Below, piece by piece: positions 1-13,034 of a stretch of 64,000 nucleotides of DNA (its first letter is position 1; each line of letters begins with the position of its first letter). The translations under genes and the position numbers were made by a program. The notes below the pieces were generated by a model, which worked only from the letters and a program-made list of their open reading frames with translations, did not search any database and was not told the DNA's origin. Location of the stretch: contig NC_092575.1 of the NCBI RefSeq assembly GCF_037975245.1, positions 25,634,841 to 25,698,840 of the forward strand, given 5' to 3'. This DNA comes from Apostichopus japonicus. Its lineage: Eukaryota > Echinodermata > Holothuroidea > Aspidochirotida > Stichopodidae.

Positions 1-2
1 TT

Positions 3-1055
3 ACCAAAGGCGACTTGGCACTGGCGGCAGCATCTCCTTCATTAAAAACTATAGTTGTTCTTGGAAGATCTACCGAGCGAGGTGTATTTTTATCATTAGT
101 TGATTCATTACTCAAAAGCGATGAGAAAGCTAATATTTCTACGTCTGTGTTGTGGAAATGTTGGGGAATCATGGAAGTAAGATTAGGAAATTTAAGATTC
201 ATTTATCGGGATTTGCGTATTGAAGGCCTTTCTGCGGTTACAGTTACGGACAATCACCATGTAAATGTAACTTGTCATAAAAGAAATATAATTAGATCAA
301 ATGATTATTTCAGTGATGCCATTACTTTTTTTCAGAAGACTTTATTCACTGATAAGATTAATCCAAATGTGGTACTTTTGATCATTAAAAACCCAAGACA
401 ACTCCAACTTTTGGCGAAAACCATTCCAACATCTTGGGGAGGTAGCCTTTACGCCATGAACGGATTCAAGGTTCATGAAGGATTACTTTATACATTTACG
501 GGAAGGCAGTCCGACCTAGAAATGGCCAAACAGTTTGTAACATACGATGATCACATAAGAGCTTTGGATGGATTTGCATTAGCCACACCATGGAGACACG
601 CCACTGAGATTCCACCACTGATTATGCAGAAAGCGCATTGGCATAGACCATGTGAAGAACAAGACGGAGAAATCAGAGTATGCGGGGATGCCACCGAAAT
701 GGTTGCCCAAATACTACTGGGCAGGGCACTAGCACCAAATGGAAAGGAAGCCTGGCTAGCTTCACTGGATGACTGTAAGCCTAATAACATTGAATTATCA
801 AGACATTTTACAGTATGCAATGATTGTCCTAATTACGTATTTCCTTTACACCTTAACCCTGTCCCGCAGCTAAAATGTGACACGTTGAAAAGGTTAACAC
901 CAAGAAATATGAGGGGCGTAAATTCTAGGAAGTTGATTCGTTGTCCAAGTGAATGCATGCAGACTGGTATCACATTAAGGAAAACTCTTGTAAATGAACG
1001 TAATTGTACCGTGTTAAAAACCAAACTTAACCAGATTTACAACTCAATCAATTAA
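3..1055 (+). CDS. NXPE-like (neurexophilin/PC-esterase family) protein, 3' part only
   Basis: The reading frame is already open at base 3, so the gene starts before the window; it ends at a TAA at 1053-1055 and shows about 350 residues. It is collinear along its whole length with the last exon of the NXPE-like gene at 18478-21316, beginning at the shared ASPSLKT block. It carries VVLGRSTERGVFLSLVD at the place where PC-esterase proteins have the GDS nucleophile block, then WKCWG, a tryptophan/histidine block (HWHRPC), VCGDATEMVAQILLG, and conserved C-terminal cysteines (CxxC, later CPSECM). Known: NXPE proteins are Golgi/secreted type II proteins with a neurexophilin-like part and a PC-esterase-like part. 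Inferred: a secretory-pathway protein of unknown substrate. The Asp of GDS is Arg here, so esterase or transferase activity is doubtful. No upstream exon is visible. Confidence 0.8.
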   Translation, partial: TKGDLALAAASPSLKTIVVLGRSTERGVFLSLVDSLLKSDEKANISTSVLWKCWGIMEVRLGNLRFIYRDLRIEGLSAVTVTDNHHVNVTCHKRNIIRSNDYFSDAITFFQKTLFTDKINPNVVLLIIKNPRQLQLLAKTIPTSWGGSLYAMNGFKVHEGLLYTFTGRQSDLEMAKQFVTYDDHIRALDGFALATPWRHATEIPPLIMQKAHWHRPCEEQDGEIRVCGDATEMVAQILLGRALAPNGKEAWLASLDDCKPNNIELSRHFTVCNDCPNYVFPLHLNPVPQLKCDTLKRLTPRNMRGVNSRKLIRCPSECMQTGITLRKTLVNERNCTVLKTKLNQIYNSIN

Positions 1056-4000
1056 ATAGCCATACGCAAGTACCAAAATCGACGAGAATTTTAAACCAGT
1101 GGTTCATTAAAAGGATCTTACGGAAACAATTTGAAATAAGGACAAATTGATGAACCTACTTTATCCGGAACACACGAAGTATCCTAGAATTATATATATA
1201 TATATATGATATAATTTGTTTTATCAAGATGTTACTTGGTAAGTCGGTGACAAATACCCGCAGCATATTAACAAAGTATCAGTCACTTGTTCTTACAATT
1301 GCATAGGAAATAACATGCAACTAGTTTGTCATACTTCAAAGTGAGTCATTGATTTCTAGTTGTATATGTGGTACATGCCATTGCTTCGAATTCTTGACAG
1401 GCTTTAAAGGACTCAATATTAGACCTGTATCTTAATAACAAAAATTATATTTGAGTTAATCGGCTAATTAAATTGTTGCTATACATGAGCTAAGCTGAGA
1501 GTGTTTCAAAACCCAACTGTCATTTATCTTCATGTTGTTGTCGTTTTTTATTATTATTATATTTTGGTTGTGGTGTACATAATGGGTACATATATACGTC
1601 ACTGTGTGTGATGGATGGGGGTAGTTCGTTTGTGGCTTTGTTTTCTCCTTTAACGAGGGTCACTGATGCAATACATGACACTGATTGTGGTATAAGTATC
1701 TGTTGGCTTTAATCATGACCCCGAACAAACTTACGGTTACCTTCCCCTGCTGAAACCTCAATTACTAGACATACTAATGTCGCCATGTAATGAAGACCCA
1801 CTTGAGATTTGTCGAATTGTATACCAATCCTTAATATAGTGGTATCGACATTTAGAAAAGTTGACGCAAGGTGACTAGATAGGATACAATCTTTGCTTAC
1901 AAATGTCATAATTTTATTTCGTATGGCATTTTTAGGAATAATGAGAATCTCGAATTGTTGCATTGAGAAGAAGGTCGTTGTCTTCGTCTTCACTTTACTT
2001 TTTCGTCTATATATTATCGAGTAATACGATAATCTTTCGAAAGTTGAACTTTAAGTCTCTAACACTAGGTAAGCACTAGTTGTTAAACATACGCATACAA
2101 ATAATGAAGCCATGTTATAAACCACAAAATGCAAACATATTGATCGTCTATAGATCTTTACCTGTTACTAATGTACAGGCGGCTGAGATTGTATTGATTT
2201 CATCCATCCAATGTCATCCATCTGCATGATGGGGATATAGTGTCATAGAGCACGTTAGGGCAAACCATGTCCCAATAATTTATCGCTCCTGATATCGTGG
2301 GTTATAAACTTCCTTACGCATGGCTTGCCGGTACTGTCCAATAATCCAGTTCAACAGGTAATGCATACTTTGTATGACACACTTGAATAATAGTTTCTGG
2401 GACAGGTAGCCTAGAGAGATCAGTGCAATGGAAAAAAAGGACTTGAAGTTAATAGTTCGCATTTGACGTCTTGGTGACCTGGACTTGTTCATATCTCTGA
2501 CTTAATTTGACCTGCTTTGGACTCGGATCCGTCATTTCTTAGAGTTGGATTAGGAAGAGTCAACATAAACTGCGTCGTGTCTGAAAAAGTAACCCTTAAA
2601 ACGAGCGGTAATGTTGAAGAGCGCCATCACAATAAAGTCTCTCGTATTCCATCTAATCGACCATCATGGCACCTCATTATTCCATGTCTACCCATGTAGA
2701 TGTTAAGCTAAGTTGCTTAATTGTAAAGAAGTATTTTTACTCACCGGTAAACGCATTTACTACGCTTCTCTTTGCAGGTACAAATTGATCTAAAATTGCC
2801 TCAAGTGATAGTATGAACATCCATTGATAATCTTAGAAATGCCAGCAACAAAATCAACCATTTCCGAAACAGAATGATGTTCTTCTGTTAGCTCGTTTGG
2901 TTGGTTGGTATGATTGTAGTTAACTGCTTGAAACGATATAAACATTATCAGTGTTAAACCCATTGTGAAGATGACAACTGAAAAACTTTATTTCATTGGA
3001 AAGACTGGTCGAGATATTCCCGAAGACATTCAATCTTAAATTTTGTGACAGGTATCATTGAACAGAAAGGTAAAAAAACATATAAAAAAGGAACAAGAAG
3101 AAGTAGAACATGATAATATAACCTACTGTACACTTTTTGCAGCCAAGTGAACAATGAACTCATCATATGGTTGTGTAGTGGACAACTGTCATAACGCAAC
3201 AATACTATAAAGAGTGTTCACAACTGATCATCTCTTTGAAAAGTCTCTCTTTGGAAAGGTTTTTTCTTCTTCTCCAAACGGATGGTCATAGTTCCACATA
3301 CGGAGAGCCAGGTTAGTTGATCACTACAATACACACACCAATTACATGTAACTAAGATAAGGTGGTGGACGAGAGGATAATCTCTCACAAATGTTTTTCT
3401 ATGATCGCATCGTCAGAAATTTTGCGATGGAAAGTACAAGGGAACGAAGTTCAAGTAAATTTCATAACTGAATAAGACATGACAAACAAGTGGCAATGAC
3501 AACATTATTATAAAGTATATAGGGCAGATCTGATGTCCCTGATACATGAATCAATAGATCTGATCACGTAGGCCTAACGAGCGGCTCTGACCTCATTAGC
3601 TAAAAGTATTCATATTTATTGATGAGAAGTCTTGCATAAATATCGAAAAGGACAGAAAGCTTTAAAAACTTCTATTCCGATAAACTGTTTGTTGGGGTTG
3701 CTAAAGTCAGGATCTGGTCTAACCAACCATCACAATCTTGTTTTCCACATGTTGTTGTTACATGTTGGTGTTACGAGGAAATGGTGGGGTAACTATAGGG
3801 CGTGGTTTAACCATGCTGTACCTATTTGGGTCTGTGTGATACTGTCATTGAATATGTGTGGGCAAAGATACATGACCTATCTTTAGCATTCTCACTTATG
3901 CCCAGATTGGGGTTGCATGTGGGCTACGAGTGGGTAAATTAATATGGGTTAACCAAGGTGTTACGGTCAGAAGTCAGGTTCAGACCAGCACGCAATCCAT

Positions 4001-7000
4001 ACCCAAAATCAAACCCCTAACAGTATATACTTCTAACACTAAAACGTAATTCCAGCTGAATTCTCAACCTTGACTTGAATAAGTAGTACTAGTAGGCATC
4101 AATAATACACATAAAAGCACCGTTTAAAATGTAAACAACCGGTGTATAATATTACTTACATGAACGTGGTTCATAACTGAATGATACACATGTGATAAAG
4201 AATAGTAAGGCGGTAGCATAATACAGTAACATGTCTACTCTGCAGCCTAAGCTAGGGCTACAAATAAAAAAGTGTTAACGTTAAGCCCAACGCTTTCACA
4301 AATTACATTAAACAGTTATACTTAACTTACTGATCAGTAGAATAGGCTAGGTTTTGTGAATGCTAGGATCCCTTGCAGAAGGTTTTCGACCTTCGGATCG
4401 ATCGCTTATCTGTCTGTGAAAGGCTACCTAATCCGTCCATAAAGGCTACCTAATTTGTCTCACGAAGGCAAAATCGTCAATTCGCTGTCGTCGCTAAGCT
4501 GACCGCGTAATCCCCAGGCTGGCACGATGTCACTCAGACAGCAACGTGGGTCATCCTCCCACCAGCACTGCACGGCTATCAAATCATATAAGGTAGACGT
4601 TCACTAGGCCAAGACCATGGGCCCCGATACGATACTCGACAGAATTACTTCAACTCAATATTCCTCAACTGGAATTATTCCATCACCATAATAGCGACTG
4701 GTAAGTATATGTTAGAACTGTTAATTAGATCAGCAAGGCTTCTATTTCTGACTCCTTTTACATGATTAGCTCAAAAAGGGCTGACGATGAAGACTTCACC
4801 GGAACCGTTGGCCACAGGTCTACCTGGGGCGATGGGCTTCCAACGATTGACACACCACGCGGGTTAAATAATACAGTGATACTATAACTATTACAGTTAA
4901 CAAGATCTAGCTAGAACTATTTCAACCCGGTGTAAGCTGGATAGCTACTTTGCATACAACTCTTAAAATAGAGGTCGCTACGCAATTAAACACATAACAA
5001 AAGGGTTGCCCAGTTGTGTTTCTTTTGGCTACAATCAGGGGCTTCATTCTGTAGTCACAGGTAGAGGGGGACAGAAAATATACATACAAACAAACATACA
5101 TAAATTCGCACACGGATACAAACACACATGTATACATACATATACATATAATATATGCATGACTTAGAGCTCCCCTATAACATATGTTAAAGAAAGATGC
5201 TACTGGTATTGAATTACGTAATTTCTTTCTACCCAAAATGGTGTTGAGAACGGATCAGTTGTTCGGTAGTTTGATTTTTGTGCCTAGGTTATTTCCTGGG
5301 TGACTTTTTCTTAAAGAAAACCGTTAACACGAAGCGTCTCACCAGCAACTTCACGTAAGGTCCATGAGATAAGTCATTAAAGATGATGATATTGTTAAAA
5401 CCATAACTTGAGCCTGTTCAGGCAACATTGTTGCATACAGCTTCACGTAATTTGTTCATTCCCATATTGCAATACTAATACTGTGCTATAGACTAGCTTA
5501 GCCTGAAACTTGCTAGGTCTACGTTCGGCTAGGGCCATAGGCCAAGGTCTAACACTATTTTAGCATTGTGTCTAGGGTAAAATGATCTGTAGTTAGAGCT
5601 AAAAATTAATACCAACTGCCCAAGAAATTAGACTTCACAAGTAGGTCAACTTAACTTCTTAGCCTACTGTACATGTATCATATATGGGCTTTGATTTTCC
5701 TGGATAATAATGTTACATCTGCCCTATATCCAGACCAGATACTGTACTGTACAGTAGCTATGCCTAGAATTACAGACTGTGAAGTCACCATGCAAATGTA
5801 ACTTACAAGTAGCCTGTATTGAATAAGAGATGCTATAATTGGTAGAACGTTTCAAAAAGTTCCTGGAAGTCTTTACTCTCCAAATTTTTTTCAGACATTC
5901 TAAACACCACTGTACTGTAGGAGGTCTGAATATATCAGTAAGGGTATCAATAAAAAGAGTTAAAGGATATAATATTTGAAAATCCAGCATAACATTTGGG
6001 CCAAAACAGAATACAACAGAATATAAAAATGTGTTGTCCCAGTTTCTGTAAACTACGCAGGGATAAATGGAGGGGGTGGACAGGTGGGGAAAGTAAATAT
6101 TTGACAGATGTTATATTTGACAATAAAATTCACCTTCCCAAGAAAGTAATACAGTAATTTAACTGGCTTTTATGAAGGACCTATGTAAAGATAGCAGAAT
6201 TGGTTAATGCCTCCTGCTGAAATGTCCAATAATGACCTGCAATATTGGACTGTTCATCAGAAATTCCCTATTTTTATAGAAACATTGAAAATTTCCTAGG
6301 ATGTTGCCAACAAGATGCAGTTGAAGTCTATTGTACCTTGTTGTCAAACGTGGAGCTCACAAAATGTCCTATCAACTAGTCTTATTCAAGCAGTGACAAC
6401 ATATGGGAAGAAAGAATAGCAAAATATGGTACAATTTTGTTTATATTATGTTCAACTATTTACCCCAACACCCTATCCTCCTTTTAAGACCTTTGTAAGA
6501 CTTGTAAACCATTTGTAGCACTCATGCAACATGATATGGTGACTTGGTGGGGAGCGGAAAGTCTTTCTTACATTACTTTGTTAGCCGTTGCCTTAGATCG
6601 TTTACGTTTCTTGAAAATAAACAGCAATTTTTATCATCTTTGTTCGTGTTGAAACTCACAGTAAATTCATATCATGTATAGTGTGTGGTGATCAGACTTA
6701 GGGGATATCACAGGGAGGACTTCAAAATAACTAATTTCAGGTCATAGGGATATAATTATAATATTTCTCACAGTCAATACTTACGGATTATTCAAGACAA
6801 CTGGGGATGTTTGCAATATATGCTTGTGGGACTCCTTATATCCATGTAAACCATTTCTCGCTGCATCCCATGGTCAGCATGAACCAGCAGCTCAAAGTTC
6901 TTATGAGATCCTGACCTTGAAGTTGCAGCCCTGTACTTATTCCACTAAAGTGGAGCATCTCTGGATTGGTGTTCTCATTCTGCCTTTATCAAATTGTGCC

Positions 7001-8632
7001 AAATTTAAGCCATCTTTTCTGACAAGAGAATGAAAATAAATAACTCCAGATAATTGTTTCATAACTTGCAAGTGGAAGTCTTGACAGTGCAGTTACCTAT
7101 ATGATGTCAATAATTAGTTTACCTATTATCCAATATTCATGTCAGTTTAGTTAACTTAGCTAACACTTGTTTCATGGAACTCGCATAGGCAACAATTGAG
7201 AGAAATGCCACAAATTTTGAGCAAATGTGAGCAAGTGTGAACACATTGTAAGGTTAAAGGAGTTACTGCTTAGTTCTTTAAAATGCACAGCTGATGGATT
7301 TTCGACATCCTCGGATCCGTTCAAATAATGCTACATTGAATCTTAACACTTGTAACTTTCCAATGATGTATGATACATTGTGTTTTTGGTATTGTTATTT
7401 GTATTGTTTTAACTTACTTAACTAAATATCAAACTTACTAATCATATCTATGTATTTTACTGCATCATTTAGAGTACCCAACGTGACATAGCCTAGTCGG
7501 GTTATAATAATTTCAGGAGATTGTTCTTTGTGTTACTAAGCCTAGGCTGAGATGAGAACAACATGTTTTCTACAGTGTGTTATATAACATAGCCATGTAT
7601 ATATACAATAGCCTTACAGTGCGAACATGTAAGCGTGGTCTCGGTTATGTTTGTAAGCTTTCAGTGCGGGTTGCTATGGCTACCACAAGTTGTGTACTAT
7701 ATTGTTAATTCTTCCGTATTGTTTCGTGTAGGCTAACGCAATAGGTCGAGACAGGTATGTGTACAGTTATTCAATATAACTAGGGAACTTATATAATTTT
7801 AGTGTCATTCTGTTAAAAGTTTAAGGACATGCGTTGTACAATTCAGACGCATAGGGAACCAGTAAATTGTTACAAGTGTTTCTATTTAGGTAATGAGGAA
7901 CTAGGTCTAGCACTCATAAACTAGGAGTTGGGGACTATTGGTACTATACACAAGCAGGTTTGGTATAATATTCATAATGCATATACATAATATTCATGAT
8001 GCATATAGTACTCTATGTCGGGAACTCTAAGTATAATTTAAGCTGTAATTCTAATGTTATGTTTGTAATTGCCTATGTTTCATGTCTGATCGCGGACAAT
8101 AAACCGTTGTTATTACGTCCATCAGTATTACATCTGTCACTCTCTTCTTCCTCCAATTTAGGAGCTGGGTGGGAAACACATACTCAATTGTTTATTTCCA
8201 GCCCTGATTCACCCAATAGGTGCAGGGGTTACAAAGAATAGTTGTACACTGCGACACAACGCCCTGTGTGACTTAGTTCTCTTTAGCAGAACCAACGACA
8301 CAACACTACGCACAGGGCTAAAATTAGGGATGCACACTAACACGTATGGACAATATAATATTGTGGTTATGTATATTGTACTAAGACGGAAAAGTTTTCA
8401 CATTGTTTAACTTTTGAAACTCGTATATGGAATCTATCAGGCCCTTTCTTTTACTGTAGTGTTCCCTTTGCTTATGTATCTGCTTTTGTAGAGTTGTGAC
8501 TTTCTGTAAGTCTTGCTGTGTGGCAGCGAGACTGATACATACACAAAGCTTTATATTTCGTGGATTCGTTTATCACATTATAATGTATATTAGTAGTATC
8601 AGGACTAGCAGTATCAGTGATTTATGCAGACG
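1056..8632. other. Spacer without recognisable gene
   Basis: About 7.6 kb of AT-rich sequence. Open frames here are short, lack recognisable motifs and read like chance. Visible details are a short (TA)n at about 1191-1208, two AAGGCTACCTAAT copies about 24 bp apart near 4419-4455, and an imperfect 22-bp direct duplication at about 7965-8008. 3' UTR sequence of the NXPE-like gene ending at 1055 must start here, but I see no convincing poly(A) signal close by. Confidence 0.5.
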
Positions 8633-9478
8633 TCACACTGTCCCGAAATTGACACCAGATGACCATACGAATATGGAATTTTGAATTTCGCACGAAGATG
8701 GCCCGAACTTGGTCAACAGTCAATCAACAGCCGAAGCTGCGGAAGTGCTGAGGAGGTGCTGAGGAGGTACTGGGCCTGTAATAGTTGCTCATCATGTTCT
8801 CTGAGGTGCATCAAAAGAGCAATGCTGCTGCCTTCTTTTCGTGGTTGTCTCATCACCAAAGTATGCCATTCTGCAGGAACTGAATTGTGATTCATTGTGA
8901 TTGTAGCTTTGGGAGTTACACACGCCTTTATTCTGTAGAGACTGAGGAAGATGCTCTGAGGCTGGCCGTTATATGTTCACGTTACCATGACACCTAGGAA
9001 ACGCTTGAGGGACTCAACTTTGGCCGTCTTCGCCGACACCATGGTCCCATCTCGATGTCATCGTAGTATAATACGATGGCTACACGACGGCATCGCGAGG
9101 GATTCACATAGTCATGTGCCTTCCTAAGACAATCGGGCAGCTTCTTGTTTCTTTCGTATTGTCTTCGTGAGGCGAAAATATCCGATGGCACTGATGATCA
9201 CATGAAGTAAAAACGAAGATGACACGATTTGAAAAGATGCCCTCACGATGGCCTTTCGAAGGACAAAATGAACACACGAATTCAACACAAAAATGAACCT
9301 TTGCAAGGTCTTCCGGCTTTTTTTTTTGGCACACCAAAGATTTTGCCACCGTTCACGAAGTTGCTGCCTGAACCTAAAAAAACTTCTAGGCCATGGCTTA
9401 AGATGCCCTTACGAATGGTCCGATGTTTTTACGATCAGAGCCGTGTGTCCATCTGGTGTCAATTTCGGGACAGTGTGA
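8633..9478. mobile_element. DNA transposon-like element with perfect 29-bp terminal inverted repeats
   Basis: Bases 8633-8661 (TCACACTGTCCCGAAATTG and 10 more bases) are the exact reverse complement of 9450-9478, a 29/29 match over an 846-bp interval. The true ends may lie a few bases further out, since the flanks 8622-8632 and 9479-9490 are also loosely complementary. The interior holds a short hairpin (CATCGTA at 9059-9065 against TACGATG at 9072-9078) and several CGAAGATG/CGATGG-like words in both orientations, as in sub-terminal repeats. No transposase is visible, so this is a non-autonomous element. I could not fix a target-site duplication and do not assign a superfamily. Confidence 0.65.
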
Positions 9479-10194
9479 AGCCGGCATTACCATAGCCTGT
9501 GATACTATAGGCCTAATTAAGGGCTAACGTTAGGCTTAATCTGCTCTAACCACGGCCTATCTTCATTTGTGTTCGGCATGAAGGTATTTGTTCTAAATGC
9601 TATGAATATATACGAAACTCTTTTAAGGAATACATACGATGCGAATAATCCACCAAATTTCCAAACCCAACTTCAAATGGGCAATGTTTACGGTAAACCG
9701 CGGCACTTTCCTTTGTAGGCTACCTGGCTAGGCCCACATGCATTAGTAACGTTTTATGTATTGTAATAACAACTGTACGATTCGATCGAATGTCCTGTGA
9801 ACCAAACACAGAACGGCTTAAGAAAAGAGACATTGTATCGTTACGTAGAAATTTGCCAGTTAAATAGAAACTCTTATTTTCTTAAATGTTCCAAATTTAT
9901 GGAAGAAACAACATATATACCAAGTTTATCGACTACGTTATTCTGTTACATACCCTCCCGAATTACCTCCACTTTTAAGAGAAATTAGACTCTTTTAATG
10001 AACGATTTTTTTTTCTGTGTAACTTCGAAATTGAAAAGTTAATTAATGTTGTTTTCTCTTAACTCGAAATGATTCCTCAAAGGAAAATTGATTGAACAAG
10101 AAGACCCTAGACTTTACCTGGTGTCAGGTAAACCTATCCCCGAGGTAAGCCTAAGCTCTAGCTATCATGCGTTGAAGTAAACGTAAACACCAAT
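9479..10194. other. Spacer
   Basis: Unremarkable AT-rich sequence between the inverted-repeat element and the (TA)n tract. No gene, RNA or repeat structure that I can support. Confidence 0.5.
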
Positions 10195-10249
10195 GTATAT
10201 ATATATGTATATATATATATAAATATATATATATATTTATATATATATA

Positions 10250-10325
<76 letters not shown>

Positions 10326-10434
10326 CATAATTGAAATTGTACAATTTCAAATGACATATATATTCATTTGCCTTTGTCGTTTACCTCCATTTTATTTAAC
10401 ATATCTATATATATTTATTGTAGTTTTCTATTGC

Positions 10435-10484
<50 letters not shown>

Positions 10485-10498
10485 TTTATTTATATATA
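10195..10498. repeat. (TA)n microsatellite in two blocks, left flank of the Penelope-like element
   Basis: A (TA)n/(TAAATA)n block at 10195-10308 runs into (TG)n up to about 10325. About 110 bp of unique sequence follow, then a second (TA)n block at about 10439-10498. PLE-related sequence begins directly after it. A similar (TA)n block follows the PLE at 13155, so the element appears to sit inside an AT microsatellite. Confidence 0.9.
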
Positions 10499-10614
10499 GA
10501 GAGTTAAGTCTTCCGGTGAAACCCAACTTGAAACCAAAAAGAACCAGGTCTCGCAGATTCCGTCGGAAAGAGATACAGACCGCATGCAACACCACCAAAA
10601 GTGCAGTTGTTACC

Positions 10615-12088
10615 ATTGATTGCCAACTCTCGGCAGGAGAAACAAAGCCTACTCTCCAAAGGTCTAAATTTTTGCCCTAAACCACGGCAAGTTAACGCTC
10701 AGAAACTTTCTCTTGACCTAAATCTGTTCTATCGACGCTTACGTCTCCATGAATTTTTTGCCGACTAAAATGGCAATAACACCACGCAACAAACCAACGA
10801 CTTGCATTCCAATTTTAAGCAAAAAGGCTCGTGGAATCCACCCAAGGCCCATTGTGCGCCTCTTGAATCATTTATTTCGGCCATTGAAGAGGATGTTAAA
10901 ACACAGATCTCCGCCCCAGGCTTCCGCGACAATCTCAACAAAACTGAGAGACAGGCCATTCATGAACTCCGGAAGCGCGATGACATTGTCATCAAGCCAG
11001 CCGATAAGGGTTCTGCAATTTTTCGCTATGGGCAAACAATTCTACAGAGAGGAAGCCAACAGACTACTCGTTAACCCTCAACACTACAAACTCCTAGATT
11101 CTGATCCTACTCAAGAAATCACACAAAACGTGAAAAGAGTCTTCCAAAAGATAGTCTCTAACGGTTCCATTGACCGCAAGTTAGGCCAAAACCTCCTGGA
11201 AAACGTCCCAAAACCTGGTCGCTTTTATTTTCTGCCTAAAATTCACAAAGAAGGCAATCCCGGGAGGCCAATAATATCGGGTAATGGTACAGCGACTGAA
11301 AAAAATTCCAAATTCGTGGATCTCCTCATCCAACCTCTTGTTTCGGCCCTACCGTCCTATGTGCAGGACAGTACGGATTTCATCCGGAAAATTGAGGAAA
11401 TAAAAAATCTTCCCTTATCTACTCTGTTAGTTACCTTGGATGTGTCTTCGTTATACACAAATATCCCTAACGAAGAGGGCACTTCGGCCTGCACAAAAGC
11501 ATTCAAACCGAAACGTGGCAAACCCCCACGAAGAGAGAATTGGCCGAATTAATGCAACTCATCTTGACCAACAATAATCTGGTATTTGGCAACAAACACT
11601 ACCTCCAAATTCATGGCACCGCAATGGGTACCAAAATGGCACCGTCTTTTGCCAACATCTTTATGGGAAACCTCGAGAAAGAATTTTTATCTCGACAAAA
11701 CTTGAAACCACAAACGTGGTTACGTTACATTGACGATATCTTTATGATATGGACCCATGGTGAGGCAAATCTAAAACTCCTCATTGATGACATAAACTCG
11801 TTTCATCACACTATCAAATTCACTGCTGATTTTTCTGAACATGGCGTTCACTTCCTGGACACCACCGTGACCCTACAAAATGGTTCACTCAAAACAGACT
11901 TGTTCAATAAACCCACGAACAAGCACAACTACCTCTTACCAAGCAGTTGCCATCCACGTCACTGTACCAGAAATATTCCGTACAGTCAAGCGTTGCGCAT
12001 TCGACGCATTTGCTCATCTGAAGTCGATTTTGATTCACGAACTGTCACAACACCTCCTAAACAGACAGTATTTTCGGGGTACCATTGA
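10615..12088 (+). pseudogene. PLE reverse transcriptase part, frameshifted
   Basis: PLE N-terminal-type sequence ([15 protein letters not shown]) starts near 10612. The frame then changes near 10680 to one reading QVNAQKLSLDLNLFYRRLRL. From 10802 comes HELRKRDDIVIKPADKGSAI, the usual PLE block. The frame changes again near 11025 into GRFYFLPKIHKEGNPGRPII and LDVSSLYTNIPNEEG, then near 11520 into HGTAMGTKMAPSFANIF and the catalytic block RYIDDIFMIW (about 11720-11750), ending near FLDTTVTL. These blocks correspond in order to RT motifs through the YxDD active site, here YIDD. At least four frame changes are needed to read through, so no functional enzyme can be made. Penelope RTs are related to telomerase reverse transcriptase. 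Confidence 0.85.
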
Positions 12089-12842
12089 AAATGCCATCAA
12101 AAAGGCTAAAAGCAAACCCCGTACCGAAACATTGACGTACAAAACTCGTCAAACCAGTTCCAAAAGGGTACCATTGGTTACTGAATTCCACCCTGGTCTC
12201 CCACCACTGGCTAATATCATTCAGAAGAATTTTCACCTACTTCAAGGCACCGAACGCCTGAAATCAGTTTTCCCAGAATTACCTGTCATCGCTTTTAAAA
12301 GACCCAGCAACCTACGGGATATCTTAGTTCGGGCATCCTTTCGGGATGACACCCCATTAGGGATGACACCCCATCATCGCCCTGTACACAAAACTGCAAA
12401 ACGTGCTTACTTGTCGATTCGACCGGGGCCTTTCAGAGCAAGCAAACCAAACGCACGTTCCAAATTCGGCACAAAATTAACTGCCTATCCAAAAATGTCA
12501 TTTTACCTCATCTACTTCAATATTTGTAACTTACAATACATTGGAGAGTCAAAAAACACTCTTAGAATGAGAATGACACAACATAGATCGGCGATCAAAA
12601 CAAAAAAGATCTACCAACCTGTTGCAAATCACTTCAATCTCCAAAATCACTCAATTGAGAATTTGCGTGTAATTGCCATTGACCAGAACGATTCTTGGAC
12701 AGATAAATCTAGGAAAGCGAAAGAAAATTTCTGGGAACTAAACATGCAGACCACGGCACCATTCGGTTTAAACATCAGAAACGATTTGCCGTCCCAGATA
12801 AACCAAAACAATTCCTTTACAATTACGACGGAATCGTATTAA
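11990..12842 (+). pseudogene. PLE connector and GIY-YIG endonuclease part, frameshifted
   Basis: From about 12010 the frame reads a PLE connector (LLNRQYFRGTIENAIKKAK, then LPPLANIIQKNFHLL and LPVIAFKRPSNLRDILVR). The endonuclease lies at about 12500-12780: YLIYFNICNLQYIGES supplies the GIY/YIG-type core, NTLRMRMTQHRSAIK the catalytic Arg helix, and KENFWELN the metal-binding Glu. The cysteine-rich stretch before it (CTQNCKTCLL, 12381-12410) is in a different frame from both flanks. A tandem duplication of GGGATGACACCCCAT at 12343 and 12360 (17-bp offset) explains the first shift. A single long open frame across 11880-12842 is therefore misleading: its middle section is out of frame. Stop is at 12840-12842. 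Confidence 0.8.
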
Positions 12843-12995
12843 AATAATCCGACGCGGATTAAAATAATCCGAATTTCTAAAACTTCTGCTCAATTCAGCA
12901 GAAATCAGTAAGTCGCTTTGCCTTTACAACCATGCTGACATCTTCTCTATAAAACAGTTTCAATTCCTGCTACTCCTTGTCACTTTCGGTGATCA

Positions 12996-13034
12996 TGCAC
13001 TGAAGAAGAGCTAGTTTTGCTCGAAAGCTCTGCA
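12996..13034 (+). ncRNA. Hammerhead-ribozyme-like fold in the PLE 3' tail
   Basis: The order is that of a minimal hammerhead: stem I TGCA (12996-12999), core CTGAAGA (13000-13006), one extra A, stem II GAGC/GCTC (13008-13011, 13019-13022), GAAA (13023-13026), a self-complementary AGCT as stem III, C at the cleavage position (13030), and TGCA again (13031-13034) closing stem I. Known: many PLEs carry minimal hammerheads with tiny stem III. The extra A between core and stem II is not canonical, so cleavage activity is uncertain. Confidence 0.55.
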
